Source of the DNA: Kosmotogaceae bacterium UBA1373
GTDB taxonomy: Bacteria; Thermotogota; Thermotogae; Petrotogales; Kosmotogaceae
Direction: 5' to 3'
NCBI GenBank assembly: GCA_002305955.1
Contig: DBRH01000020.1
Coordinates: 1 to 52,539 of the forward strand
Length of the DNA stretch: 52,539 nt
Every line of letters begins with the position of its first letter. Positions within the stretch are counted from its first letter, which is position 1. The position numbers and the translations under genes are program-made. Positions 44,475-52,399 of this stretch are shown one piece after another. The notes below the pieces were generated by a model that was given only the letters and a program-made list of their open reading frames with translations, was not told the DNA's origin and searched no databases.

Positions 44475-46187
44475 TCAGTCGCCACCCCTCTTTCTTTTAT
44501 CGAGCAGTCTCCGTAGCTCTATCCTCCTGATCAACAAGGCTGCCTTTGCCTCCTCGTCTTCCAGTGTAGATAATCGCCGGTCGATTTCGGCGATCTGTTC
44601 TTCAACCAATCTTCTATTCATGTATTCCCCGGTGCTGTCTATAATTCTGAGAGCCGTACCTTGGTCTATGCAACTGGATGCCAGTTCTATCAGCTCTCTT
44701 CCAAACTCCCCATCAACCAGATCAAGAAGCTCCTCGAGCTCCAATCCCTTCTTCATGCCTCTCAAAAGCTCTCTGAACTCCTTCTTCGGTTCAAGGAGCT
44801 CTAACTGCCTTGCCGCACGGCTCCGCAAGGGCGGGTACTGGAGATAGACACGGAGGATATCTTTGTTTCTGAGAGTTATAGTTGTCCTGTGGTCCAATCT
44901 ATCCAGCTCCCTGGATTCTTTTTTGGTGAACCTCACCAGTTCGTCTTCGGAAAAACCGGTCTTCTCCGAAAGCGCCCTAAAGGTCATCTCTCTGGCAGAG
45001 AGATTGCCGCTCGAACTGAAAGACTCTACGTATGGTTTAAGATATTCGATCAGATGTTTCTTCGCCTGTGGAAGCGAAAGATCGAGCTTCCTCGAGTAGA
45101 ACTCAACCCTGAAGATCGACCCGGGAATCGACATCGAAAGGGCATCGTTGACCCCCTGAGAACCCTTCAAAACGAAGAGTTCGGCCGGATCTTTCGCACC
45201 CTTCACCATCGCCACAGCCGTTGAGAAATCCATTCTTTCGGCTAGGTCTATCGAACGCAACGATGCCGTCTGACCAGCCGAATCGGAATCGAGAAAGAAA
45301 AGGAGATTCTTCGTATAATTCCCGAGAATGCGCAGGTGCCCTTCGGTCAGCGCAGTGCCCAGGAGGCCGGTTACATTGACTATCCCGGCCTGGTAAAGCG
45401 CCATGGCGTCGAAATAACCTTCCACTATCACTGCATAGTCTAGCTCCTTGATCACACCCCTAGCCCTGGAAAGATTGAACAGCAAACGGTTTTTCTGGAA
45501 GTATCTGGTTTCCGGAGAGTTGATGTATTTCGGTCCCTGATCGCCAGAAGCGAGCCTCCCTCCGAAACCAACTACACGTCCCGATTCGTTGCTGATCGGC
45601 ACTATGAGCCTTCCTTCGAACCTATCCTTTAGCGAACCTCCCCGCCGGTACGCAACTCCCATATCGATCAGAGTCTTTTCGTCCACCGAGAGTTTCGACA
45701 CCACAACAGCTCCGAAGGTTCCGTCGTCGGGCGAATACCCCAGCTGGAACTCTCTGATCGTGCTCTCGGAGATTTTGCGCTCGTTGACCAGATACTCCAG
45801 GATTGTCAAATTGCGGTTTTCGAAGAGCTCGCGCGAATACAGCCCGGAAAGTTTGGTCAATACGGAAGTATAGCGGTCGTATTCGGATTCACCGTTATCG
45901 ATCTTGATCTGTATTCCGGCAAGGTCCGCAAGCCTCCTGATCGCTTCCGAGAAGGATATACTCTCTATCTTCTGGTAGAAAGAGATCAGATCGCCCTTCT
46001 CGCCGCAACCGAAGCAGTGATAGAAGCCTCTCTGGGGGTGGACGTAAAATGAAGGATCGTTGTCGTTATGAAATGGGCACAGTCCCCTGTAAGAGCTTCC
46101 GGCCTTCTGCAGGTTCACGTACCGACCTATGAAATCGACGATGTTTATTGCCTTTTTGATCTCGTCGAGTTCTTCTTTGGTGAACAC
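44475..46187 (-). CDS. dnaG: DNA primase DnaG
   Basis: A primase of about 570 residues that makes RNA primers at the replication fork. The zinc-binding motif is CPFHNDNDPSF then HCFGCGEKGD, near the N-terminus. The TOPRIM core has VIVEGYFDAMALYQAG and FFLDSDSAG. The C-terminal helicase-interaction part is short. The GTG at 46187 is chosen because GGTGGTGAT precedes it; an ATG at 46217 lies inside the terminator hairpin of rpsI. The stop abuts the rpoD ATG by one base, so translation is coupled. Confidence 0.95.
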   Translation of the reverse strand: MFTKEELDEIKKAINIVDFIGRYVNLQKAGSSYRGLCPFHNDNDPSFYVHPQRGFYHCFGCGEKGDLISFYQKIESISFSEAIRRLADLAGIQIKIDNGESEYDRYTSVLTKLSGLYSRELFENRNLTILEYLVNERKISESTIREFQLGYSPDDGTFGAVVVSKLSVDEKTLIDMGVAYRRGGSLKDRFEGRLIVPISNESGRVVGFGGRLASGDQGPKYINSPETRYFQKNRLLFNLSRARGVIKELDYAVIVEGYFDAMALYQAGIVNVTGLLGTALTEGHLRILGNYTKNLLFFLDSDSAGQTASLRSIDLAERMDFSTAVAMVKGAKDPAELFVLKGSQGVNDALSMSIPGSIFRVEFYSRKLDLSLPQAKKHLIEYLKPYVESFSSSGNLSAREMTFRALSEKTGFSEDELVRFTKKESRELDRLDHRTTITLRNKDILRVYLQYPPLRSRAARQLELLEPKKEFRELLRGMKKGLELEELLDLVDGEFGRELIELASSCIDQGTALRIIDSTGEYMNRRLVEEQIAEIDRRLSTLEDEEAKAALLIRRIELRRLLDKRKRGGD

Positions 46188-46202
46188 TGAATCACCACCG
46201 GC

Positions 46203-46238
46203 AAAAAATGGGCCCATACTTTCTCAGGTACGGGCCCA
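46203..46238 (-). terminator. Terminator after rpsI
   Basis: On the minus strand TGGGCCC-TAC pairs with GTA-GGGCCCA, then TTTTTT. It separates the ribosomal protein genes from dnaG-rpoD, which would lower expression of the latter. Confidence 0.88.
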
Positions 46239-46254
46239 GCTTATGTAAGAGTAA

Positions 46255-46659
46255 TTAACGCTTGGAGAATTGAGGAGCTCTTCTTGCTTTCTTCAAACCG
46301 TATTTCTTTCTTTCAACTTCTCTGGAATCTCTTGACAGGAGCCCGTTCTGCCTTAGAAGACCCTTCAGGTCGGGGCTGAACTTGATCAAGGCCCTCGCTA
46401 TTCCCAGGCTTATCGCGCCAGCCTGACCCGCGAGACCGCCGCCGTCAACCCTGATCAGCATATCGAATCGGCCGATGGTGCTGGTCAGAACAACAGGCTT
46501 TAGAGCGTAACGAACCCAGGCGTCGTTGCTGAGATATCCCTTGAGATCTCCGTATTCCTTACCATTTATCAGATACTTCCCGCTGCCGGGTCTCAAATGG
46601 ACCCTGGCTACGGCAGTCTTCCTTCTACCAGTTCCGTAATAATCTACAAAATCAGCCAT
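46255..46659 (-). CDS. rpsI: Ribosomal protein S9
   Basis: A 134-residue small-subunit protein. The start VDYYGTGRRKTAVARVHLRP and the end ARRAPQFSKR are family hallmarks; the C-terminal Lys-Arg reaches the P-site tRNA. It follows rplM by 12 bases, the conserved rplM-rpsI pair, and is closed by a strong terminator. Confidence 0.97.
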   Translation of the reverse strand: MADFVDYYGTGRRKTAVARVHLRPGSGKYLINGKEYGDLKGYLSNDAWVRYALKPVVLTSTIGRFDMLIRVDGGGLAGQAGAISLGIARALIKFSPDLKGLLRQNGLLSRDSREVERKKYGLKKARRAPQFSKR

Positions 46660-46671
46660 ACGTCAACCCCC

Positions 46672-47196
46672 TCATTTCACCAGTACTACAAGCTCGGGCT
46701 TCTGCGCTTGGTGGTCGTGTTCGGAACCCGCATAGACCTTCAGCTTCTTCAACATCTTGTCTCCAAGAGCCTTCTTGGGAAGCATTCTCTTCACAGCCAG
46801 CCTTATGACTCTGTCGGGAGTCTTATCCATCATCTGCCTGGCCGTTCTCTCCTTGATACCGCCCGGATAGCCGGAATACCTGTAATACACCTTCTGATCC
46901 AGCTTTTTGCCGGTCAACTTAACCTTGTCGGCGTTTATCACGATGACGAAGTCGCCGGTATCTATGTGTGGAGTGTAGAGAGGTTTGTTCTTTCCCATCA
47001 AGACCATGGCTACCTGCCCTGCGAGTCTTCCAAGAGGGACATCGGTGGCATCTACCAGGTACCATTTTCTCTCTATCTTGTTTCCATTGTGATCAACGAG
47101 GTAACCGAGAGTCTTCTCGATCTCGCCCTTTCTCTTCGTTTGCACCTTCGAGTGGGTGACCGCCCATCTGCACAAAGGTGTTTTCTGTATTTTCAT
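46672..47196 (-). CDS. rplM: Ribosomal protein L13 with N-terminal extension
   Basis: A large-subunit protein of 174 residues. The conserved body begins at about residue 42 (IERKWYLVDATDVPLGRLA) and includes HIDTGDFVIVINADKV, YYRYSGYPGGIKERTA and VKRMLPKKALGDKML. Typical L13 is 142-150 residues, so the N-terminus carries about 25-30 extra, partly basic residues (CRWAVTHSKVQTKRKGEIEK). The ATG at 47196 has AAGGAGG 10 bases upstream, so the extension is probably real. It follows rpmA by 28 bases. Confidence 0.95.
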   Translation of the reverse strand: MKIQKTPLCRWAVTHSKVQTKRKGEIEKTLGYLVDHNGNKIERKWYLVDATDVPLGRLAGQVAMVLMGKNKPLYTPHIDTGDFVIVINADKVKLTGKKLDQKVYYRYSGYPGGIKERTARQMMDKTPDRVIRLAVKRMLPKKALGDKMLKKLKVYAGSEHDHQAQKPELVVLVK

Positions 47197-47224
47197 AAGA
47201 CACAATCCTCCTTAACAGAACAGC

Positions 47225-47470
47225 CTACTCGCTGTAGACACTGGCGTACTTACGGTTGTTTCTGAGCTCGAAATGAACCCTTCCATCGATTAGAGCAAAG
47301 AGAGTGTGATCTCTTCCAAGTCCCACGTTGCTGCCGGCATGAATCTTCGTACCCCTCTGTCTGACTATTATCGTACCAGCCTTCACCAGAGAAGCCTCAC
47401 CGCTCTTCACACCGAGGTACTTCGGGTTACTGTCTCTACCGTTGGATCTTCCTGCGCTCTTTCGGGCCAT
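47225..47470 (-). CDS. rpmA: Ribosomal protein L27
   Basis: An 81-residue large-subunit protein whose N-terminus reaches the peptidyl-transferase centre. ARKSAGRSNGRDSNPKYLGV, GTIIVRQRGTKIHAG and GLGRDHTLFALIDG are typical. There is no cleavable N-terminal extension of the Firmicutes type, and correspondingly no Prp protease gene lies between it and rplU. One base separates it from rplU. Confidence 0.96.
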   Translation of the reverse strand: MARKSAGRSNGRDSNPKYLGVKSGEASLVKAGTIIVRQRGTKIHAGSNVGLGRDHTLFALIDGRVHFELRNNRKYASVYSE

Positions 47471-47471
47471 A

Positions 47472-47795
47472 TCATTTCACCCCCAGTTCGATCTTTTCGA
47501 TCGTAACCTCTGTGAACCACTGCCTGTGACCGTTGACTCTGTCGAAGTTCTTACGCGGCCCGAATTTCACAACCAGTACTTTTTTGTCCCTACCGTGTGA
47601 AACAACCTTGCCTACAACCTTTGCGCCGTCCACGTAAGGCCTGCCAACTTTCGTTTCTTCCCCGTCGCGGACAAGTAAAACCTTGTCGAAGACGATCTCG
47701 TCTCCATTACTTAGACCATTCTGCCTTTCGGTGAAGAGAGTCATGCCTTCCTGGACTCTGTACTGTCTTCCCGAGGCTTCAATGATGGCATACAC
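47472..47795 (-). CDS. rplU: Ribosomal protein L21
   Basis: A 107-residue large-subunit protein: YAIIEASGRQYRVQEG, DEIVFDKVLLVRDGEET, KVVSHGRDKKVLVVKFGPRK and GHRQWFTEVTIEKIE. It is first in the rplU-rpmA-rplM-rpsI operon. A GTG start follows GGAGG by 10 bases. A structured leader upstream (47826-47872) suggests autoregulation. Confidence 0.96.
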   Translation of the reverse strand: MYAIIEASGRQYRVQEGMTLFTERQNGLSNGDEIVFDKVLLVRDGEETKVGRPYVDGAKVVGKVVSHGRDKKVLVVKFGPRKNFDRVNGHRQWFTEVTIEKIELGVK

Positions 47796-47825
47796 TTAAG
47801 AGCCACCTCCTCATGCACTAAAGAT

Positions 47826-47872
47826 GTGCTGAAACAAGGTACCCACAGGGATTTTTGACCCGTTTCATGCAC
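47826..47872 (-). promoter_or_regulatory. Structured leader of the rplU operon
   Basis: On the minus strand GTGC-AT-GAAAC pairs with GTTTC-A-GCAC to close a 47-base element, with GGG/CCC inside. It lies 31 bases before the rplU start. Leaders that bind L21 are known upstream of rplU in other bacteria; this is a candidate. A -10-like TATGAT/TAGAAT lies at about 47895-47905. Confidence 0.5.
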
Positions 47873-48001
47873 AGAAAAACCGCTCGCGATCAAAATTCTA
47901 TCATAACTGGTCTCTCATGGGAACTCCACCGGTAACTTTTTCTTTACGAAACCACCCGGACCCGCTCCGCCAAGAAGGGGTGATTTCCTTCAGGAGGCGT
48001 A

Positions 48002-48029
48002 TTGACACTCTTACAGACCGTGATATAAT
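48002..48029 (+). promoter_or_regulatory. Near-consensus promoter of tRNA-Ser
   Basis: TTGACA (48002-48007), 16 bases, TATAAT (48024-48029) with an extended -10 TG. Transcription starts a few bases before the mature tRNA. Confidence 0.9.
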
Positions 48030-48042
48030 CAAATACGGTAAT

Positions 48043-48131
48043 GGAGGCGTATCCTAATTGGCTAAGGAGCCGGTCTCGAAAATCGGTGGGGTTGACGCCC
48101 CTTGTGGGTTCGAGTCCCACCGCCTCCGCCA
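48043..48131 (+). tRNA. tRNA-Ser (CGA)
   Basis: Acceptor GGAGGCG/CGCCTCC, discriminator G and encoded CCA. The anticodon stem CCGGT/ATCGG closes the loop CTCGAAA, giving anticodon CGA for UCG. A long variable arm (GGTGGGGTTGACGCCCCTT) and the T-arm GTGGGTTCGAGTCCCAC fit a class II serine tRNA. Confidence 0.95.
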
Positions 48132-48135
48132 GTGC

Positions 48136-48170
48136 GACTCAATCGTTGAAAGATGGTTGAGTCTTTTTAT
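48136..48170 (+). terminator. Terminator of tRNA-Ser
   Basis: GACTCAA pairs with TTGAGTC across 14 bases, then TTTTTATT. It lies 5 bases after the tRNA. Confidence 0.8.
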
Positions 48171-48230
48171 TGGAAGGACCTTCGCTCTTCATTGGAGAGG
48201 GTGCGAGCAAGTCGCACCTGCGATGGAAGG

Positions 48231-48390
48231 TGGTAGAATCTTTTAGAGGAGATTAACAACTCCTGGAGAGAATTGTAGTCCGTAAACGGAAATCTTTGAA
48301 CTGGAACGGCTCAGAACTTACCGTTACTGGCGCGGAGTGTTAATGGGAGTCTATGACAATGAACGGAGGGCGTTATCGCCCTCATTTTTT
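48231..48390 (+). promoter_or_regulatory. Structured leader with terminator upstream of the GH13 gene
   Basis: An extended -10 TGGTAGAAT at 48231-48239 could start a leader of about 155 bases. It holds hairpins AGGAG/CTCCT (48247-48264), TCCG-TAAA-CGGA (48279-48290) and AACGG/CCGTT (48305-48325). It ends in a perfect terminator, GAGGGCG-TTAT-CGCCCTC, then A and TTTTTT (48366-48390), which stops one base before the GGAGG of the GH13 gene. A further hairpin, GGTGCGA/TCGCACC, is at 48200-48218. A terminator set directly before a ribosome-binding site is the layout of an attenuator or riboswitch. I do not recognise a known riboswitch class. Promoter and switch are inferred. Confidence 0.55.
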
Positions 48391-48402
48391 GGAGGTGGTA
48401 TA

Positions 48403-50403
48403 GTGTACCTTGAGAGAGTAGCGGCTCTTCTTAAGGAGAAAAGCGGGAAGATAGACTACTCGGTACCCCGTGAATGGCTACCCGCAAATTACACCGGTAC
48501 GGTGAAACTAAGAGATCGCTATATCTTCGTCGATCCTTCGGAGTTCGGTCACAGCATGGTGGGCGAGATTTTGAAAAAGAAGCGATCCGACGTTGATTAT
48601 TCACAGTCTCTGGGAAGGACCAGGGGCGAAAGCGACAACTCCTGGTTGAAATCGGCGATAGTATACGGTGCCTTCGTCAGATCGACGACGGCCTACCCGC
48701 ATTTCGACCCGGAACTGTTCTCCGATCTCCATTCTCCGGAATACTCGGAATCTGGGACCTTTTACAAGATGATCCTCATGCTTCCTTACCTTTCCAGAAT
48801 GGGCTTCGACACGCTTTACTTTCTGCCTGTGACCCGTTACAGCGACGCCTTCAAGAAAGGGACTCTCGGGTCACCCTATTCGGTCAAGGACTTCTTCAGC
48901 ATAGACGAGAGGTATCATGACCGACTCCTCGGTGACATGCGGGTTGACGAGGAGTTCAAGGCCTTCGTAGAGGCTGCTCACATAATGGGGATGAGGGTCG
49001 TCCTCGACTTCATTCCGCGCACGTCGGCCCGCGATTCCGACCTGATACTCGATCATCCCGACTGGTTCTACTGGATAGACGCGGCCGGGCTGCAGAAATA
49101 CGGACCTCCAAAAATCGAGGGGTTGGGCTTCGCTCAGGCTAGCGTCGAAAATCTCGAAAAGATCTACTCTTCGTCACAGGTCAAGAAGCATCTTTCGCTC
49201 TTCAGACCTTCTCCGGACAGGATTGCCCCGGAAAGGTGGACCAATTTCGTGAAGGCCAGCAGAGGGAAAAAAGAGTTTCTCGAGGTCCTGGCAGCGGAAT
49301 TCGGCGTAATAACCCCTCCGGGCTTTTCCGACTGGATAAACGACAACCAGCCTACCTGGGACGATATAACCTTCCTTAGACTTTACAGGGATCATCCTGT
49401 TCAATCGAAGAAATACGTTTCCGCCGACCAGCCGCCGTATGTGCTTTTCGACGTTATCAAATCCTCCTTCTTCCCTGGCGCCGAACCGGCCGACGATCTC
49501 TGGAAGAGTATAGAGTCGATCATGCCCTTTTACAATGAGAATTTCGGCGTCGATGGCGCGAGGCTGGACATGGGACACGCCCTGCCGCGTGAACTGGAGC
49601 TGAGAATAATAGAAAGGGCGAAGTCGATCGATCCATCTTTCGCGATAATCGCCGAAGAGCTTGTGATGGGAAACGACAAGAAGGCGGCCGACTCAGGTTA
49701 CGACTGCATACTCGGCAACACCTGGTGGATGGAGCCTCGCGTGGCGGAGGGAAAGTTGAAGGAGCTGGTCTATAAGGTTCTCCCGGATTTGAGAATAAAG
49801 ACTCTCGCGAGTGTCGAGACACCGGACACCCCAAGGGCCGTCGCTCGTAAAAACGGCAGGGCCTTTTCCCGATTCGCAACCGTTCTAAACTTCTTTCTCC
49901 CCAATGGAATCACTTATGTCAACTCAGGACAGGAGATCTTCGAGATCCAGCCCATGAATCTCGGTCTGGACAACAGCGAGGAAGGCCGCTATGTTCTGAA
50001 ACCTAACGATCCCTTCTATGGAAAACTGGCCTTCTTCGACCATTATGTGCTTCACTGGAACGCCGATGACGATATGATAGACCTCATCGCTTCGCTCTCG
50101 GTTTTAAGAAGAGAAAATCAGCCCCTTCTGGAAAGTAAATACCTGAAGCTCATGTGGGAAGAGGAGTCTCTATCTATCGGTCTCTTCTACTGGAATGGAA
50201 CGAAAGGGTTGTTGCTCGCGGGCAACTGCGACTTTTCGAATATGAGGGACTTTTACGTCGATCTCGGCTACCATACCTGGAGGGGAGAACACAGAATCCA
50301 CTGGAAGTTGAAAAATTCAGGAGCCTCTTCGCACTGGAACGTCGGAGGCAATTTCCATCTATCCCTGGGCCCTGGTGAAATCGTCGCGGCCACTGTAGAA
50401 TAA
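48403..50403 (+). CDS. GH13-like alpha-amylase superfamily enzyme
   Basis: A cytoplasmic protein of 666 residues from the GTG at 48403, preceded 7 bases upstream by GGAGG; an upstream ATG at 48337 would run through the terminator hairpin. A non-catalytic part of about 110 residues leads into a (beta/alpha)8 barrel with GH13 regions: VVLDFIPRTSARDS (region I, with His replaced), GVDGARLDMGHALP with nucleophile Asp389, IIAEEL with the acid Glu418 or 419, and SVETPDTPR with Asp475. A C-terminal beta domain follows (to the end). It likely acts on alpha-glucans or maltooligosaccharides, perhaps as a transferase; specificity is not determined. A strong terminator follows. Confidence 0.78.
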   Translation: MYLERVAALLKEKSGKIDYSVPREWLPANYTGTVKLRDRYIFVDPSEFGHSMVGEILKKKRSDVDYSQSLGRTRGESDNSWLKSAIVYGAFVRSTTAYPHFDPELFSDLHSPEYSESGTFYKMILMLPYLSRMGFDTLYFLPVTRYSDAFKKGTLGSPYSVKDFFSIDERYHDRLLGDMRVDEEFKAFVEAAHIMGMRVVLDFIPRTSARDSDLILDHPDWFYWIDAAGLQKYGPPKIEGLGFAQASVENLEKIYSSSQVKKHLSLFRPSPDRIAPERWTNFVKASRGKKEFLEVLAAEFGVITPPGFSDWINDNQPTWDDITFLRLYRDHPVQSKKYVSADQPPYVLFDVIKSSFFPGAEPADDLWKSIESIMPFYNENFGVDGARLDMGHALPRELELRIIERAKSIDPSFAIIAEELVMGNDKKAADSGYDCILGNTWWMEPRVAEGKLKELVYKVLPDLRIKTLASVETPDTPRAVARKNGRAFSRFATVLNFFLPNGITYVNSGQEIFEIQPMNLGLDNSEEGRYVLKPNDPFYGKLAFFDHYVLHWNADDDMIDLIASLSVLRRENQPLLESKYLKLMWEEESLSIGLFYWNGTKGLLLAGNCDFSNMRDFYVDLGYHTWRGEHRIHWKLKNSGASSHWNVGGNFHLSLGPGEIVAATVE

Positions 50404-50404
50404 C

Positions 50405-50435
50405 GATCAGGCCCCGGAAGGGGCCTGATCTTTTA
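50405..50435 (+). terminator. Terminator after the GH13 gene
   Basis: GATCAGGCCCC pairs with GGGGCCTGATC around a 4-base loop, then TTTTAT. The hairpin also follows spoVS on the other strand but lacks a T-run in that direction. Confidence 0.88.
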
Positions 50436-50440
50436 TCGCT

Positions 50441-50704
50441 TCATTTCTTGGGTTCTACGAAAAACCTTATGGCTGTTCTCACTTCACCGTCGATCTCCAC
50501 ATCTGAAAAAGTTGGAATACACACTAGGTCGATTCCGCTCGGCGCCACATATCCCCTGGCTATGGCTATGGCCTTTATAGCCTGATTCACCGCACCGGCT
50601 CCTATCGCCTGAATCTCTGCGACGCCCTTCTCTCTCAAGACACCGGCCAGGGCGCCAGCGACTGCATTTGGCTTTGAGTTCGTTGCGACTTTTAGAATCT
50701 CCAT
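50441..50704 (-). CDS. spoVS: SpoVS-like protein
   Basis: An 87-residue protein of the SpoVS family, an Alba-like fold. MEILKVATNSKPNAVAGALA, EIQAIGAGAVNQAIKAIAIA and VEIDGEVRTAIRF are near-diagnostic. In Bacillus it affects sporulation and septation; Thermotogota do not sporulate, so a general nucleic-acid-binding role is likely. It follows five tRNA genes on the same strand after a 47-base gap, with AAAGGAGGT before the ATG, and is probably transcribed with them. Confidence 0.9.
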   Translation of the reverse strand: MEILKVATNSKPNAVAGALAGVLREKGVAEIQAIGAGAVNQAIKAIAIARGYVAPSGIDLVCIPTFSDVEIDGEVRTAIRFFVEPKK

Positions 50705-50751
50705 GATTGCTACCTCCTTTTTGCCACTTTCAAGCTATTGGGAGGATGGTA

Positions 50752-50827
50752 TGGTGCGCCCGGCAGGATTTGAACCCGCAACCCTCGGAGCCGAAATCCG
50801 ATGCTCTATCCGTTGAGCCACGGGCGC
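50752..50827 (-). tRNA. tRNA-Arg (TCG)
   Basis: On the minus strand, acceptor GCGCCCG/CGGGCGC with A discriminator and CCA encoded. The loop TTTCGGC gives anticodon TCG for CGN codons. It is the last tRNA in the cluster. Confidence 0.94.
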
Positions 50828-50848
50828 ATTTCGAAGGATAAAGAAAAG

Positions 50849-50925
50849 TGGGGTGGCTGGCGGGGTTCGAACCCGCGACCGCCTGATCCACAGTCAGGCG
50901 CTCTTCCAGCTGAGCTACAACCACC
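50849..50925 (-). tRNA. tRNA-His (GTG)
   Basis: Anticodon stem CCTGA/TCAGG closes the loop CTGTGGA, anticodon GTG. An extra 5' G pairs with C73, as required for histidine tRNA. CCA is encoded. Confidence 0.94.
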
Positions 50926-50944
50926 ATGAATAATCAGAGAATTA

Positions 50945-51020
50945 TGGCGCGCCCGGCAGGATTCGAACCTGCAACCCTCGGATTAGAAGTCCAATGCTCT
51001 ATCCATTGAGCCACGGGCGC
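50945..51020 (-). tRNA. tRNA-Arg (TCT)
   Basis: Acceptor GCGCCCG/CGGGCGC, discriminator G and CCA. The loop CTTCTAA gives anticodon TCT for AGA and AGG codons. It abuts tRNA-Gly without a gap. Confidence 0.94.
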
Positions 51021-51096
51021 TGGAGCGGCCGACGGGAGTCGAACCCGCAACATTCGCCTTGGAAGGGCGATACTCTACCAATTGAGCTACAGCCGC
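51021..51096 (-). tRNA. tRNA-Gly (TCC)
   Basis: Acceptor GCGGCTG/CGGCCGC and CCA. The anticodon stem TCGCC/GGCGA encloses CTTCCAA, anticodon TCC for GGN codons. Confidence 0.94.
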
Positions 51097-51106
51097 ACAT
51101 ACAGCT

Positions 51107-51182
51107 TGGTCGGGAAGACAGGATTTGAACCTGCGACCTCCTGTGCCCAAGACAGGCGCGCTTCCATCTGCGCTACTCCCCG
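51107..51182 (-). tRNA. tRNA-Pro (TGG)
   Basis: Acceptor CGGGGAG/CTTCCCG with A discriminator and CCA. The loop CTTGGGC gives anticodon TGG for CCN codons. It is first in the tRNA operon. Confidence 0.94.
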
Positions 51183-51194
51183 TTCACGAATCCT

Positions 51195-51223
51195 AATATA
51201 TCAGATTTTGGCCCTATCGTCAA
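51195..51223 (-). promoter_or_regulatory. Promoter of the tRNA-spoVS operon
   Basis: On the minus strand TTGACG, 17 bases, TATATT with extended -10 TGA. It is 12 bases upstream of tRNA-Pro. The stretch to 51411 on the other side holds nothing else clear. Confidence 0.85.
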
Positions 51224-51411
51224 TAGTACAGGATTGTAATACTGCTGCATATTTTTACGGGAAGCAGCCCGTAAACCATCACTCCCAATAGGCATGTCAA
51301 AGATCTAGGCTGATATTTAGACGTTAATTGTATAAAGCGGTTCATGGCCATCGCCGTGTGAGGGGGACGATCGGTGACGTTGTAGTAGAATAAGTATCGA
51401 GGTGGTTTATT

Positions 51412-52371
51412 TTGGAGGCAATATACGCCAGCGAACTTGTCAAGAAATTCGGAGAGTTACGGGCCCTGGACAGTCTTTCGATAGAGATAGAAAAGGGAGA
51501 CCTCTTCTGCCTTCTCGGCCCCAACGGCGCAGGCAAATCGACTTTCATAAGAGTTGCATCTGGGTTGATGAGACCGACTTCCGGTCTTGTGAGGGTCGCA
51601 GGCATGGATGTGACCACATCGCTTTCCAAGGTGCGCCGGAAGGTTTCTCTGGTTAGCGAGAAGGTAATACTCTACGACAACCTCTCGCCCGTGGAGAATC
51701 TGCTCTTCTTCGCGTCTATGAGCGGGAAAGGGAGAAAAGCGGCTCTGAGAAAAATTCTCGAGCTTCTGGAGAGGGTTGATATGCTCGACTGGAAGGACAA
51801 ACCGGTGAGAGTCTTCTCCACGGGGATGCGTCAGAGGATCAATTTCGTGAGGGCGCTGATAAACGAGCCTGAGATAATTTTCATGGATGAACCGACTCTC
51901 GGCCTCGACCCCCACACGACGATCACCATAAGGGAGATGGTCGGAGAAGTCAACGGCTCGGGAACGACCGTTATTTTAACCACCCATCTCATGAGAGAGG
52001 CCGAGGGGATGGCAAGACACATAGGCATAATGCACAGGGGAAAGATGCTCGCCTCGGGTGATCTAGAAAGTCTGAGAAAGATTATCGGGGGCGATCTAGT
52101 GCGTTTCAAGCTCTCCGGAGAGAGTGTCGGCGATCTTACGGATATCGAAGGCTATATAGGCGACAGACAGCTCGACGGGTATCGCTTGCTGGAGGTAAAA
52201 CCTTCGACCAGTATAGAAAAGGTCGTCTTTTCTCTGTCTAGCAGGGGTGCCAGGCTGTTCGATATCGAGCATGTGAGGCCGACGCTGGAGGAGGTCTTCA
52301 TCGAGCTGACCGGTGAGGAAGGGTGTCCAAACAGACCGAAGAATCAACGATCCACTATAACGAATATTTAG
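51412..52371 (+). CDS. ABC transporter ATPase (ABC-2/CcmA type)
   Basis: A 319-residue single-cassette ATPase of the ABC-2 exporter class. Walker A GPNGAGKST, Q-loop VSLVSEKVILY (Gln replaced by Glu), signature FSTGMRQR, Walker B IIFMDEPTLGLDP and switch His in TTHLMREAE are visible. The last about 90 residues are the extension typical of such exporters, ending in RPTLEEVFIELTGEEG. A TTG start follows GAGGTGG by 7 bases. Its permease would be expected next, but a PC4-like gene follows, so the partner is elsewhere or further downstream. Substrate unknown. Confidence 0.88.
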   Translation: MEAIYASELVKKFGELRALDSLSIEIEKGDLFCLLGPNGAGKSTFIRVASGLMRPTSGLVRVAGMDVTTSLSKVRRKVSLVSEKVILYDNLSPVENLLFFASMSGKGRKAALRKILELLERVDMLDWKDKPVRVFSTGMRQRINFVRALINEPEIIFMDEPTLGLDPHTTITIREMVGEVNGSGTTVILTTHLMREAEGMARHIGIMHRGKMLASGDLESLRKIIGGDLVRFKLSGESVGDLTDIEGYIGDRQLDGYRLLEVKPSTSIEKVVFSLSSRGARLFDIEHVRPTLEEVFIELTGEEGCPNRPKNQRSTITNI

Positions 52372-52399
52372 ACTAACTCCTAGAAAGGATGTGCGAAAC

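Noticed and set aside
46188..46217. An upstream ATG start for dnaG at 46217
   Set aside because: It sits inside the rpsI terminator stem; the GTG at 46187 has a proper site.
48337..48402. N-terminal extension of the GH13 gene from an ATG at 48337
   Set aside because: It would translate through the terminator hairpin and the GGAGG site; no domain homology is seen in those residues.
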